Of a stretch of 64,000 nucleotides of DNA, positions 35,500 to 44,218 are shown piece after piece. The position numbers were made by a program, and so were the translations under genes. The DNA comes from Candidatus Flexicrinis affinis (GTDB taxonomy: Bacteria; Chloroflexota; Anaerolineae; Aggregatilineales; Phototrophicaceae): positions 1,364,001 through 1,428,000 of the forward strand of contig JADJWE010000001.1 in assembly GCA_016716525.1 (NCBI GenBank), read 5' to 3'. A model generated the notes under the pieces. It was not told where the DNA came from. It ran no database searches and worked only from the letters and a program-made list of their open reading frames with translations. Every line of letters starts with the position of its first letter. Within the stretch, counting starts at the first letter, position 1.

Positions 35500-36525
35500 A
35501 TGATCAGACTCTTGCGACATGCGACTATGGGGCTTCTCCTGGTACTCAGTTCGATTGTCGTATCCGCACAGACGGCGACAGCCACGCCGGCCGCCACTGG
35601 GCCGACTTCGAACGTGGCGATCTTCTATGTTGCATGCGAAACGACAGGTGTCGTCAACTTCACCGGGCAGATGCAGGCGGGGTATGACGTCTATTACCAG
35701 CTGTTTTCTGGCGCGGGCGGCTCCGGCACTGCCCTGAGCGGGCTGCGGCGAGCAGTGGTCAATGGTGCCTATGCGTTTAGCGAAGTCGTAACGTACAGCG
35801 GCGGCACCGTCGCGGCAGGCGCAGTCGGAAGCGTAAATGTCTCGATCGCGCGCGAGACAGACTCGACACGTTCGATCTACTCGACGACGGTCAATGACCT
35901 TCAGGACGGGTGCGCATCGCCGCAGAATCCGGTCGGCACCAGTACCGATCTCGGTGACACCGGCACATCAACCACGACGCCGGTGAACACGACTCCGATC
36001 CTCTCTCCGTTCGGCGGCGAGCTCAACCCGGGCTACGTACCTACGTCTCCAGACACTGTCGTAATCGGCGCGCGCGACTTCAGCGATCCGCGGCAAGAGA
36101 CGCCGGGGCTGATCTTCGCCGAGTGCGACGACTATCCGATCGCCAACCCGGGCCTAATCTACGACACGGATCGCGTCGTCGTGTTCTGGTCGTGGTTTGC
36201 CAAGACGCCCGAACAGGTTCAGCAGCACATTGACAACGCGATCTACGAAGTCGGTTACTTCGGGTCCAACCCATTCCTGCGGCCCGTCGTACGCACGCCG
36301 ATTCAGCAGCGTGGCCGGGACTGGTGGGTGTTCTACTACGTCGATCTGGGCTTCGTGCGCCCGGGGACATACCCGGTCGCGTACGGTGTGCGCTGGGAAA
36401 ACCCGATATCGGATGGGTATGACGATTACGGTCCCGGTACGGCGAACGAACGAATCGACAGCAACTGCGACTTCACCGTGGTACCGAATCCTTCGGGAAT
36501 TACCCCGTCATACACGTTCCCGTGA
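35500..36525 (+). CDS. Secreted protein of unknown function
   Basis: 341 residues with a clear signal peptide (basic MIRLLRH, a hydrophobic core, cleavage probably after VSAQ near residue 24). A Thr/Ala-rich stretch is followed by a beta-rich region (about 40-150), a Thr/Ser/Pro linker (about 155-175) and a second beta-rich domain (about 190-330) with paired cysteines (AECDDY, DSNCDF) and many aromatics. I do not recognise a family. Its last four bases overlap the GTG of rsmG, so the two are translationally coupled, although no functional link is obvious. Confidence 0.7.
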   Translation: MIRLLRHATMGLLLVLSSIVVSAQTATATPAATGPTSNVAIFYVACETTGVVNFTGQMQAGYDVYYQLFSGAGGSGTALSGLRRAVVNGAYAFSEVVTYSGGTVAAGAVGSVNVSIARETDSTRSIYSTTVNDLQDGCASPQNPVGTSTDLGDTGTSTTTPVNTTPILSPFGGELNPGYVPTSPDTVVIGARDFSDPRQETPGLIFAECDDYPIANPGLIYDTDRVVVFWSWFAKTPEQVQQHIDNAIYEVGYFGSNPFLRPVVRTPIQQRGRDWWVFYYVDLGFVRPGTYPVAYGVRWENPISDGYDDYGPGTANERIDSNCDFTVVPNPSGITPSYTFP

Positions 36526-37232
36526 ATCTAGCCGATTCTGCACAGACGTTGTTTGGTGTCGAACTGACCGAGTCTCAGCTCGGTCAGTTCGACCGTCTCA
36601 CGGCTGAACTGCTGCTGTGGAACGCACACACTAACTTGACCGCGATCACAGACCCGCAGGAGATCGTTCTCCGGCATTATCTGGATTCCCTTTCGCTGAT
36701 CCCGGCGCTGAAGCTTGCGGACGGGATGCGGCTCGCGGATGTGGGCAGCGGGGCAGGATTTCCCGGCCTCGCGCTGCAGATTGCGATACCAAGGCTGTAT
36801 ACCACCATGATCGAGGCGACAGGGAAGAAGGCGAGATTCATCGCGCATGCGATTGATGCGCTCGGCCTTGATCGTGCCCGCGCCCTTGCTGCGAGGGCCG
36901 AGGACGCCGGGAGGAACCCGCATCAACGGGCGAAGTACGACATCGTTGTGGCGCGGGCAGTTGCGCGACTCCCCGTGCTGGTCGAGTATCTGCTACCGCT
37001 TGCCAAGGTCGGCGGGGTGTGCGTGGCGATGAAAGGGACAACCGCCGAGGCCGAGACCATGGATGCGCAAGGCGCACTAGCGACGCTCGGCGGTGAAGTC
37101 GAACGAATCGACCGGGTTGAGCTGCCCGGGCTCGATGACCCGCATTTCCTCGTCATCATGCGAAAGACCAAGGCAACGCCGTCGGGCTTCCCCCGCAACT
37201 CCGGCATTCCGTCGAAGAAGCCGCTCACATAG
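36522..37232 (+). CDS. rsmG: 16S rRNA (guanine-527-N7)-methyltransferase
   Basis: GTG start, 236 residues. The family motif WNAHTNLTAITDPQEIVLRH is followed by LRHYLDSLSL and the SAM-binding LADVGSGAGFPGLALQIA, then IEATGKKARFI. It methylates N7 of G527 in 16S rRNA. It is the GidB protein, often found with gidA, parA/parB or mnmE; none of these is present here. The start overlaps the end of the secreted-protein gene by GTGA. The C-terminal 20 residues are basic and variable. Confidence 0.94.
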   Translation: MNLADSAQTLFGVELTESQLGQFDRLTAELLLWNAHTNLTAITDPQEIVLRHYLDSLSLIPALKLADGMRLADVGSGAGFPGLALQIAIPRLYTTMIEATGKKARFIAHAIDALGLDRARALAARAEDAGRNPHQRAKYDIVVARAVARLPVLVEYLLPLAKVGGVCVAMKGTTAEAETMDAQGALATLGGEVERIDRVELPGLDDPHFLVIMRKTKATPSGFPRNSGIPSKKPLT

Positions 37233-37272
37233 GCGCGCCCTTGCGGGCGTACGTGGTTCGCCAGCCCTCCGC

Positions 37273-37281
37273 TGGTATAAT
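37273..37281 (+). promoter_or_regulatory. Extended -10 promoter for the acyl-CoA dehydrogenase operon
   Basis: TGGTATAAT (37273-37281), an extended -10 element with a perfect TATAAT hexamer, 39 bases before the ATG. The -35 region is weak, which an extended -10 tolerates. Confidence 0.6.
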
Positions 37282-37320
37282 CCATTTAAGGTGAATAGAA
37301 CGCTATTGGAGAGAATGCTC

Positions 37321-38514
37321 ATGGGTGCAGTGGATCAGCTTGATTCCGCGCTTACGCCGTCGTTTACACCTGAACACGAGGCGCTTCAATCGCTTGTCCG
37401 GCGGTTCGCACAGGAGAAGATCAAACCGATTGCGGAGCAGTTCGACGAATCCGGCGAGTTCCCGCTTGAGACGATTCGCGAGATGGGCCGCCTCGGGCTG
37501 ATGGGCATTGAGGTGCCGGAGGAATATGGCGGCGCCGGAATGGATACGCTGGCGTACGTAATCACGATGATCGAAGTCGCCAAGGCGGATGCTAGCCACA
37601 GCACGATCTTGAGTGTCAATAATTCACTGTACTGCCATGCGCTCATGGCTTTCGGGACCGAGGAGCAGAAGCAGCAGTTTCTCGTTCCGGTCGCCAGCGG
37701 CGAGAAGATCGGGGCATACAGCCTGACCGAGCCGATGAGCGGGAGCGATGCGGCGACGATGTCGAGCCGCGCGGTCTTGAGTGACGATGGCACGCACTAC
37801 GTCATCAATGGGCGCAAGTCGTGGGTGACCAGCGGTCCGGTTGCAGATTTCATGATTCTCTTCACGATGACTGATGCGGAGCGCGGCAACAAGGGCATTA
37901 CGGCGTTTCTGATCGACGCCGCGCAGCCCGGCCTCAAGCGCGGCAAGAAGGAACCGAAACTCGGCATTCGAGCAAGTGCGACGAGCGAAATTCTCTACGA
38001 AGACTACCACGTGCCTGTCGCGAACGTGCTGGGTAAGGTCGGTGAAGGGTTCCGCATCGCGATGCAAGTGCTGGATGCCGGACGCATCGGGATTGCGTCG
38101 CAGGCGCTGGGTATCGCGGAAGCGGCATACGAGACGGCGCTCGAATATGCGCGTATGCGCCACGCGTTCGGTGGCCCGATCGGGCAGTTCCAGATGATTC
38201 AGCAGAAGGTCGCTGACATGCGCACCCGGATTGAAGCATCACGACAGTTGATCTATCACGCCGTGCTGGCCAAGGCACGTGCCAAACAGACGGGCGGGCG
38301 TTACACCACCGAGGCGAGCATGGCCAAACTGTTCGCCAGCGAAACGGCCGCGTTCGTCACAGACGAGGCGCTGCAGATTCACGGCGGAATGGGATACTCC
38401 AAGGAGCTTCCGCTGGAGCGCTACTATCGAGACGCACGCATTACGCGCATCTACGAAGGCACGAGCGAAATTCAGCGCATGGTGATCGCCCGCAACGAAC
38501 TGGGACTGCGGTAA
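37321..38514 (+). CDS. Acyl-CoA dehydrogenase
   Basis: 397 residues from ATG 37321, chosen because GGAGAG at 37308-37313 is spaced seven bases from it; an ATG two codons earlier is too close and the frame upstream is noise. It has the all-alpha N-domain (PEHEALQSLVRRFAQEKI), the FAD/substrate block SLTEPMSGSDAATM, and the C-terminal IYEGTSEIQRMVIARN with the catalytic Glu of the short/medium-chain group. It oxidises acyl-CoA to trans-2-enoyl-CoA, passing electrons to ETF. It is the first gene of a tight four-gene operon ending in the methylmalonyl-CoA-mutase-like gene. Chain-length specificity cannot be read. Confidence 0.93.
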   Translation: MGAVDQLDSALTPSFTPEHEALQSLVRRFAQEKIKPIAEQFDESGEFPLETIREMGRLGLMGIEVPEEYGGAGMDTLAYVITMIEVAKADASHSTILSVNNSLYCHALMAFGTEEQKQQFLVPVASGEKIGAYSLTEPMSGSDAATMSSRAVLSDDGTHYVINGRKSWVTSGPVADFMILFTMTDAERGNKGITAFLIDAAQPGLKRGKKEPKLGIRASATSEILYEDYHVPVANVLGKVGEGFRIAMQVLDAGRIGIASQALGIAEAAYETALEYARMRHAFGGPIGQFQMIQQKVADMRTRIEASRQLIYHAVLAKARAKQTGGRYTTEASMAKLFASETAAFVTDEALQIHGGMGYSKELPLERYYRDARITRIYEGTSEIQRMVIARNELGLR

Positions 38515-39546
38515 ATGCGTGGCAGCGGATTTTTCGAACACGGGCCGGTCGATGTCGTTCAGGTGATCGACGACCTGGCGGTACCCGAGCCCGGTCCGGG
38601 CGAAGTCCGGGTTGCGATCAAGGCAGCGGCCCTCAACCGGCTTGACCTGTGGGTGCGTGACGGGTGGCCGGGCCTCGAACTGCACATGCCGCACATCACC
38701 GGCAGCGATGGTGCGGGCGTGATCGACACGCTGGGCGCTGGCGTATCAGGGTATACCGCGGGTGATCAGGTCTGTATCGACCCGACGATTGTGCCAGCGG
38801 ACAGCCCCGCGTTGATGACCGGCATGGAGAATCAGAGCCGCATCGCCATTCTGGGCGAACACGTCAGCGGCACGGCGGTTGAATACCGCTGCATTCCGGC
38901 CCGTAACTTGCTTCGGTTGCCCGATGGCGTGACTTTCGAAGCCGCTGCGGCGGCAGGGCTCGTGTACGTGACGGCGTGGCATTCGCTGATCACGCGAGGT
39001 GGGCTTCGCGCGGGTGAGACCGTCCTGATCGTCGGGGCGGGTGGTGGCGTGAATACGGCGAGTATTCAGATCGCCAAACTAGCCGGTGCGCGTGTCATCG
39101 TCGTGGGTAGCAGCGCTGAAAAGTGCGAGAAGGCGGCGGCGCTTGGCGCGGACGTTACGATCGACCGGAGTAACGTGCCGTCGTGGAGCAAAGAGGTCTT
39201 CCGGCTGACCGATCGGCTTGGCGTGGATGTCGTCGTCGACAATGTCGGGCAAGCAACGATGTTCGACAGTATCCGGTCGGCGCGAATCGGGGGTCGGATT
39301 CTCGTGGTCGGAAACACCAGCGGCCCGAAATTCGAGCTCGACCTGCGCTACATCTTCAGCAAACACCTGTCCATCATTGGCAGCACGATGGGGCCGCATC
39401 AAGATTACGTGCGGGTGATGAATCTCGTCTTCTCCGGTGCGCTCAAGCCGGTAGTGGGGGCGGTGCTGCCGCTGGAGCAGGCTGGTGAGGGGCATCGGAT
39501 CCTTCAAGCGGGCGATACCTTCGGCAAGGTCGTCATTCAGGTGTAG
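38515..39546 (+). CDS. Zinc-free MDR oxidoreductase (quinone/enoyl reductase type)
   Basis: 343 residues, starting directly after the dehydrogenase stop (TAAATG). It is a medium-chain dehydrogenase/reductase: a GroES-like N-domain (LNRLDLWVRDGWPG, GSDGAGVIDTLGAGV) and a Rossmann domain with VLIVGAGGGVNTASIQIA. The catalytic zinc cysteine is replaced (NRLDLW) and the four structural-zinc cysteines are mostly gone, so it belongs with zinc-independent NAD(P)H-dependent quinone or enoyl-CoA/acyl reductases. Position suggests it acts on an acyl-CoA-derived substrate made by the neighbouring dehydrogenase; this is inference. Confidence 0.85.
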   Translation: MRGSGFFEHGPVDVVQVIDDLAVPEPGPGEVRVAIKAAALNRLDLWVRDGWPGLELHMPHITGSDGAGVIDTLGAGVSGYTAGDQVCIDPTIVPADSPALMTGMENQSRIAILGEHVSGTAVEYRCIPARNLLRLPDGVTFEAAAAAGLVYVTAWHSLITRGGLRAGETVLIVGAGGGVNTASIQIAKLAGARVIVVGSSAEKCEKAAALGADVTIDRSNVPSWSKEVFRLTDRLGVDVVVDNVGQATMFDSIRSARIGGRILVVGNTSGPKFELDLRYIFSKHLSIIGSTMGPHQDYVRVMNLVFSGALKPVVGAVLPLEQAGEGHRILQAGDTFGKVVIQV

Positions 39547-39549
39547 ACG

Positions 39550-40179
39550 GTGGGCGAGACGCTGACTGAGACCGAGATCAAGCTGTGGGTTGACGATGTC
39601 CAACCGGTACGCGTGCGGCTCGAAGCGGCCGGCGCCGAAATGACTGCGGACCGGGTCTTTGAGCGCAACATCCGATACGATGACGTCGACGGTTCACTGA
39701 CCACAGCAGGAGCTGTGCTGCGGCTCCGTTATGATACGCGGGCGCGCCTGACCTACAAGGGGCCGGGCGAGATATCCGGCGGCGTAATCTCGCGGTTCGA
39801 GGCCGAGGTCGAAGTCAGCGATTTCGATATCATGAACCTGATCCTGACGCACCTCGAATACCGTCAGGTGTTCGCCTATGACAAATATCGAACTTCGTAT
39901 CGGTTTGCCGGATGCGCGGTGACGTTGGACGAACTGCCGTATGGCCAGTTTGTCGAGATCGAAGGCGACCGTGACACAATCGAAACGTGCCGCAGGCGGC
40001 TCGAACTGTTGACCGCACGTCCCGTTCCACACAGTTACGCCGGTGCGTTCGACCTCGTGCGGCAGAACATGGACCTGCCGTTCGCAGACGCGACGTTCGA
40101 GGCGTTTTCAGGGCTCGTTCTGTCTCCCCACATCGGAGATTGGCTGACGGAAGGCGGAGATCACGATGCAGCGAAGTAA
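39550..40179 (+). CDS. CYTH-domain protein (CyaB / thiamine-triphosphatase type)
   Basis: GTG start, 209 residues. The ExExK signature is at residues 7-11 (E-T-E-I-K), and the alternating basic/acidic strands of the triphosphate tunnel follow (AVLRLRYD, ARLTYKGP, SRFEAEVEV, DKYRTSYRF, VTLDELPYGQFVEIEG). The family includes class IV adenylate cyclases, thiamine triphosphatases and inorganic triphosphatases; CyaB-like order is clear but the reaction cannot be decided. Three bases after the MDR gene and overlapping the mutase gene by 14 bases, it is firmly inside the acyl-CoA operon, which is unusual. Confidence 0.87.
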   Translation: MGETLTETEIKLWVDDVQPVRVRLEAAGAEMTADRVFERNIRYDDVDGSLTTAGAVLRLRYDTRARLTYKGPGEISGGVISRFEAEVEVSDFDIMNLILTHLEYRQVFAYDKYRTSYRFAGCAVTLDELPYGQFVEIEGDRDTIETCRRRLELLTARPVPHSYAGAFDLVRQNMDLPFADATFEAFSGLVLSPHIGDWLTEGGDHDAAK

Positions 40180-41803
40180 GGCCGATTGGGAGCGCGAAAC
40201 GCTGCAGCCTGCCTCAAGGCGTGCGCCACTCCGCCGCGCGACATTTGAGACGACGTCTGGAATTTCAATTGATGACCTGTATAGTCCTGAAGACGTCGAT
40301 GTGGATGTCGAGTTCCCCGGGGAGTTTCCGTTTACGCGCGGCATTCAGCCGGGCATGTACCGGTCGCGCTTGTGGACAATGCGACAGTATGCGGGCTTTG
40401 GCTCGGCAGAAGAAACGAACGTGCGCTATCGCTTTCTGCTTGCACAGGGACAAAGCGGCTTGTCAGTGGCGTTTGATCTGCCGACCCAGATCGGCTACGA
40501 CGCCGACGATCCCATCGCTGCAGGTGAGGTGGGCAAAGTCGGCGTGAGCATCAGCAGCATCGAGGATATGGATCGGCTGTTCGACCAGATACCGCTCGAT
40601 CAGGTGTCCACCAGCATGACGATCAATGCGCCGGCGGCGATCTTGCTGGCGATGCAGATCGCGCTTGCACGGCGGCGGGGTATCGATCCGTCCAAACTGC
40701 GCGGCACGATCCAGAACGACATCCTGAAGGAGTACGTCGCGCGGGGAACGTACATTTTTCCGCCGGCTCACTCTATGCGCCTGATCACCGACGTGTTCAA
40801 GTACTGTCGCGAGCACGTGCCGAGCTGGAACACGATCAGCATTTCCGGCTATCACATTCGCGAGGCAGGCAGCACGGCGGTACAGGAAGTGGCGTTTACG
40901 CTCGCGAATGCGGTCGCGTACGTGGAGGCGGCAATCAGCGCCGGGCTATCCGTCGACGAGTTTGCGCCGCAGCTCTCGTTCTTCTTCAATGCTCACAACA
41001 ATCTGCTAGAAGAAGTAGCGAAGTTTCGGGCGGCACGCCGGCTCTGGGCGCACATCATGCGCGATCGATTCGGCGCGCAGAATCCGCGTAGCTGGATGCT
41101 TCGCTTCCACACTCAAACCGCGGGCAGTACATTGACCGCGCAGCAGCCTGAGAACAACGTCGTTCGTGTCGCGCTTCAAGCGTTAGCGGCGGTCTTCGGG
41201 GGCACGCAGTCGCTGCATACCAACAGCATGGACGAGGCACTGGCGTTGCCGACCGAGAAGTCGGCACAAGTGGCCCTTCGCACACAGCAGGTCATTGCGC
41301 ACGAATCCGGCGTTGCCGACGTTGTCGACCCCTTTGCCGGGAGCTATTATGTCGAGCACCTGACCAACGAGATCGAAGCGCGTGCGAAGGATTACATACA
41401 GCGCATCGACGAGTTGGGCGGTGCGCTTGCCGCAATCGAGCGCGGGTACATCAACGCGGAGATAGAGTCTGCCGCCTATCAGGCCCAGCGGGCGATGGAA
41501 AGCGGCGAACAGATTGTCGTCGGGGTGAACGAGTACGAAACCGAGGAACTGTCACCGCCCGATCTACTGCGCGTAAGCGCCGCCGTGGAAGAGAACCAGA
41601 GGGTTCGCCTAGCAGACCTTCGGGCGCGGCGAGACAATCAGTTGGTCGCTCAGAGACTCGATGCCGTCCGAGATGCCGCACGCAGCGGGGACAATCTTAT
41701 GCCGGCATTTGTGGACGCGGTGGATGCCTACGTTACCCTCGGCGAAATCTGCGGCGTACTACGTGCCGAATTCGGTGAATACCAGCAGAAATCCTACGCA
41801 TAA
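40166..41803 (+). CDS. Methylmalonyl-CoA mutase large-subunit-like protein
   Basis: 545 residues, the catalytic barrel half of a B12-dependent acyl-CoA mutase without its cobalamin domain. Family blocks: FPFTRGIQPGMYRSRLWTM, SGLSVAFDLPTQ, TIQNDILKEY, ISGYHIREAGSTAVQE. The specificity pair is Y75 (WTMRQYAGFG) and R193 (EYVARGTY), matching the Tyr/Arg pair of methylmalonyl-CoA mutase, which interconverts (R)-methylmalonyl-CoA and succinyl-CoA. It differs at both places from the paralogue at 24075. The small B12 subunit and the epimerase are not in the window. The start overlaps the CYTH gene by 14 bases, implying coupled translation. Confidence 0.88.
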   Translation: MQRSKADWERETLQPASRRAPLRRATFETTSGISIDDLYSPEDVDVDVEFPGEFPFTRGIQPGMYRSRLWTMRQYAGFGSAEETNVRYRFLLAQGQSGLSVAFDLPTQIGYDADDPIAAGEVGKVGVSISSIEDMDRLFDQIPLDQVSTSMTINAPAAILLAMQIALARRRGIDPSKLRGTIQNDILKEYVARGTYIFPPAHSMRLITDVFKYCREHVPSWNTISISGYHIREAGSTAVQEVAFTLANAVAYVEAAISAGLSVDEFAPQLSFFFNAHNNLLEEVAKFRAARRLWAHIMRDRFGAQNPRSWMLRFHTQTAGSTLTAQQPENNVVRVALQALAAVFGGTQSLHTNSMDEALALPTEKSAQVALRTQQVIAHESGVADVVDPFAGSYYVEHLTNEIEARAKDYIQRIDELGGALAAIERGYINAEIESAAYQAQRAMESGEQIVVGVNEYETEELSPPDLLRVSAAVEENQRVRLADLRARRDNQLVAQRLDAVRDAARSGDNLMPAFVDAVDAYVTLGEICGVLRAEFGEYQQKSYA

Positions 41804-41820
41804 ACGTGACCGGACAACAA

Positions 41821-41852
41821 ACGAGGCCGCTGAACCCAGCGGCCTCGTTTCG
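41821..41852. terminator. Bidirectional terminator between the mutase operon and the EF-G-like gene
   Basis: A perfect 11-base-pair stem (41821-41831 with 41838-41848), with T-rich sequence after it on either strand, between two converging genes. Confidence 0.85.
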
Positions 41853-41871
41853 TTCGCGGCGGAGCCGTTGC

Positions 41872-43956
41872 CTACTCGTCCGAACCACCGTGTGGCTTGT
41901 ACGACTTGATGATCGGCTCGGCAATATTCGACGGCACGCGATCGTAATGAGAGAACGTCATCTCGTAGATGCCACGCCCGCCGGTCATTGAGCGCAAATC
42001 GTTGCTGTAGCGCAGCATCTCGGCCAGTGGTACCTGCGCACTGACCACGCTCTTGCCGGTCTCGGTTGTATCCATGCCTTGAACGCGCCCGCGCCGGGTG
42101 TTGAGGTCGCTCATGATGTCGCCCATCATCGTTTCGGGAACGGTGATCTTGACATTCATGATCGGTTCCTGCAGCACGGGACCGGCCTCGTGGAATGCCT
42201 CCTTGAATGCTTCGCGTCCGGCGATTTGGAAGGCGATGTCCTTAGAGTCGACCGGGTGCATCTTGCCGTCGTAAACGACAACGTGGACATCGACAACCGG
42301 GTACCCGGCGATGACACCGACCGGCAGCACTTGCTGAATGCCCTTGTTTGTCGAGTCGAGGAACTGGTCGGTAACCGCGCCGCCGGTGACCTTGGTATCG
42401 TAAACGAAACCGTTGCCGGGATTCGGCTCGATGTACAGCGTGATTTCACCGAACTGGCCGGCGCCACCCGACTGCTTCTTGTGCCGGTACGTAGCGTCCG
42501 CCTTGCGGGTAATCGTCTCCTTGTAGGGGACCTTGGGGATCTCGGTGATCACGTTCAGCCCGAGCTTCTCGGCCCGGGAGAGCGCGACCTGAACGTGGAT
42601 CTCGCCCATGCCCTCAAGCACGATCTGGCTCGTATTCGGATCGTTGCGCCATTTCAGCGTTGGGTCGGCTTGCGTCAAGATACCGAGGACTGAGCCGATC
42701 TTGGTTGCGTCTTGCTGCGTCTTGGGCTGAAGCGCCACGGAATACAACGGATCGCTGAAACCCGGCGAGACGATCGTGAAGTTCTTGTCACGGTCACCGA
42801 TCGTATCGCCAGTCTGTGTATGCTGAAGTTTGGGAACCACACCGATGTCGCCGGCGTGCAGAATCGGCAGCGGGATCAATTCCTTGCCGCGCATAGTGCT
42901 GAGCTGGCCGAACCGTTCCTCTTCGCCTTTGGAGTTGTTCCAGTTGCGGCTGTCGGACCGCAAAACACCCGAAAACAGCCGGACGAACGACTGCGTGCCG
43001 ACAAAGCGGTCATTGACAGTCTTGAAGACATACGCGGCAAGCGCACTGTCGTCCGACTGCGGCGGCATCATGTATTCGATCTCGGTGCTTTCGCCGCGAT
43101 GCACGCCCACACGGCGGATCGACGGCGGAGACGTGTAGGCAACCAGCGCCTCAAGTACGGGATAGGTGCCGATGTTCTTGGTGCCGCTGGTGACGAACAC
43201 GGGTACGGTGTTCAGTTCGTGATTGCGAGCAGCCTTGCGCATGCCGTCCCGGATTTCGTCGCTGCTGATGACTCCCTCGGAGAAGTACTTCTCCATGTAT
43301 TCATCGTCAGCCTCGGCCGCGGCTTCCATCAGCTCACGATGGGCCTCTTCGACCAACGAGACCATGTCGGCCGGGAGATCGGAGCGATCTTTGCCGGCGT
43401 CATAGTACGCTTTCTGCGTAAGGACGTTGACTACGCCCTTGAAATCATGCTGCTGCCCGACCGGCAACATGACCGGGATGAACTTGTGATCCGCGAACGA
43501 AGCGCGCAAACCTTCCAGCGTGCGTTCGAAGTTCGCATTTTCGCGATCCAGCTTGTTGATGACGACGATGATCGGTTGTTGGAACTGTTTGGCATACTCC
43601 CACGCCAATTCGGTTCCAACCTCGACGCCAGCAACCGCGTCCACGACAACTATGATCGAGTCGGCAACTCGGATCGCGTTGCGGACTTCGCCTTGAAAGT
43701 CGGCAAAACCCGGTGCGTCGAGGACGTTGATCTTGTAGTCGTTGAATTCGATCGGGATCAGCGAGGTGGAAACAGAGATCTGGCGCTGTTGCTCATCGTC
43801 ATCCCAGTCGGACACGGTCGTGCCGTCTTCGATGCGCCCGAGGCGGGTGGTCGCGCCGGAGTTGAATAAGAGGGCTTCCACCAAGGACGTTTTGCCGCAT
43901 CCTTGGTGGCCCACTAAGGCGACGTTGCGAATCTGATCCGTTGTGTATTCCTTCAT
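41872..43956 (-). CDS. EF-G-like translational GTPase (FusA2 type)
   Basis: 694 residues with the full five-domain EF-G plan. G1 is GHQGCGKTS, G3 LDAPGFADF and G4 NKLD. The switch I region reads DWDDDEQQRQISVSTSLIP, and G3 has DAPG where standard EF-G has DTPGH; both are typical of the second, EF-G-like group (such as mycobacterial FusA2) rather than canonical FusA. It was probably derived from ribosomal translocase, but the exact role of the group is unsettled. It has an AGGAGA ribosome-binding site and its own consensus promoter; no rpsL, rpsG or tuf nearby, again arguing against canonical fusA. Confidence 0.88.
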   Translation of the reverse strand: MKEYTTDQIRNVALVGHQGCGKTSLVEALLFNSGATTRLGRIEDGTTVSDWDDDEQQRQISVSTSLIPIEFNDYKINVLDAPGFADFQGEVRNAIRVADSIIVVVDAVAGVEVGTELAWEYAKQFQQPIIVVINKLDRENANFERTLEGLRASFADHKFIPVMLPVGQQHDFKGVVNVLTQKAYYDAGKDRSDLPADMVSLVEEAHRELMEAAAEADDEYMEKYFSEGVISSDEIRDGMRKAARNHELNTVPVFVTSGTKNIGTYPVLEALVAYTSPPSIRRVGVHRGESTEIEYMMPPQSDDSALAAYVFKTVNDRFVGTQSFVRLFSGVLRSDSRNWNNSKGEEERFGQLSTMRGKELIPLPILHAGDIGVVPKLQHTQTGDTIGDRDKNFTIVSPGFSDPLYSVALQPKTQQDATKIGSVLGILTQADPTLKWRNDPNTSQIVLEGMGEIHVQVALSRAEKLGLNVITEIPKVPYKETITRKADATYRHKKQSGGAGQFGEITLYIEPNPGNGFVYDTKVTGGAVTDQFLDSTNKGIQQVLPVGVIAGYPVVDVHVVVYDGKMHPVDSKDIAFQIAGREAFKEAFHEAGPVLQEPIMNVKITVPETMMGDIMSDLNTRRGRVQGMDTTETGKSVVSAQVPLAEMLRYSNDLRSMTGGRGIYEMTFSHYDRVPSNIAEPIIKSYKPHGGSDE

Positions 43957-44006
43957 AACAAAGGTCTCCTGAATTTTGGGGGTGCGGGGGCACCCGAACG
44001 CGATAC

Positions 44007-44035
44007 ATTTTATGGCCGCGTTAAGGTGTTGTCAA
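44007..44035 (-). promoter_or_regulatory. Consensus promoter for the EF-G-like gene
   Basis: On the minus strand a perfect TTGACA (44030-44035), a 17-base spacer and TAAAAT (44007-44012), 50 bases before the ATG. Confidence 0.85.
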
Positions 44036-44063
44036 AAAGGGAGGATGAATGCAGTCTGCCGTA

Positions 44064-44079
44064 CGTGACACGTATCACA
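44064..44079. promoter_or_regulatory. CRP/FNR-like palindromic site
   Basis: CGTGA, six bases, TCACA: nine of ten positions of the TGTGA-N6-TCACA consensus. It lies between the divergent EF-G-like and VOC genes, about 71 bases upstream of the predicted start of the first and about 82 of the second, spacings used by CRP-type activators. No such regulator is in the window. Confidence 0.35.
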
Positions 44080-44103
44080 TCTGTGCCAGAAGTACTGGAA
44101 TTG

Positions 44104-44147
44104 AGACGGGAACCCCGTCTGCGGCGCGCCCCAATTGCGGGTATACT
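44104..44147 (+). promoter_or_regulatory. VOC gene -10 element with upstream inverted repeat
   Basis: TATACT at 44142-44147 is 72 bases before the VOC ATG. AGACGGG (44104-44110) and CCCGTCT (44114-44120) form a perfect inverted repeat just upstream, over or near the -35 region; it may be an operator. Confidence 0.4.
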
Positions 44148-44218
44148 GCGAAGTGATGCCGTTACTAGGTTACTGCTCACGCCCGCACTGAAATTCCTTA
44201 GCACTTGAAGAGGAGACA

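Noticed and set aside
42712..43869. 385-codon plus-strand frame
   Set aside because: Antisense to the EF-G-like gene; composition is Arg/Asp/Val-rich noise.
41872..43956. Calling the gene canonical fusA
   Set aside because: The switch I sequence, DAPG in G3 and the absence of rpsL/rpsG/tuf neighbours fit the EF-G-like group better.
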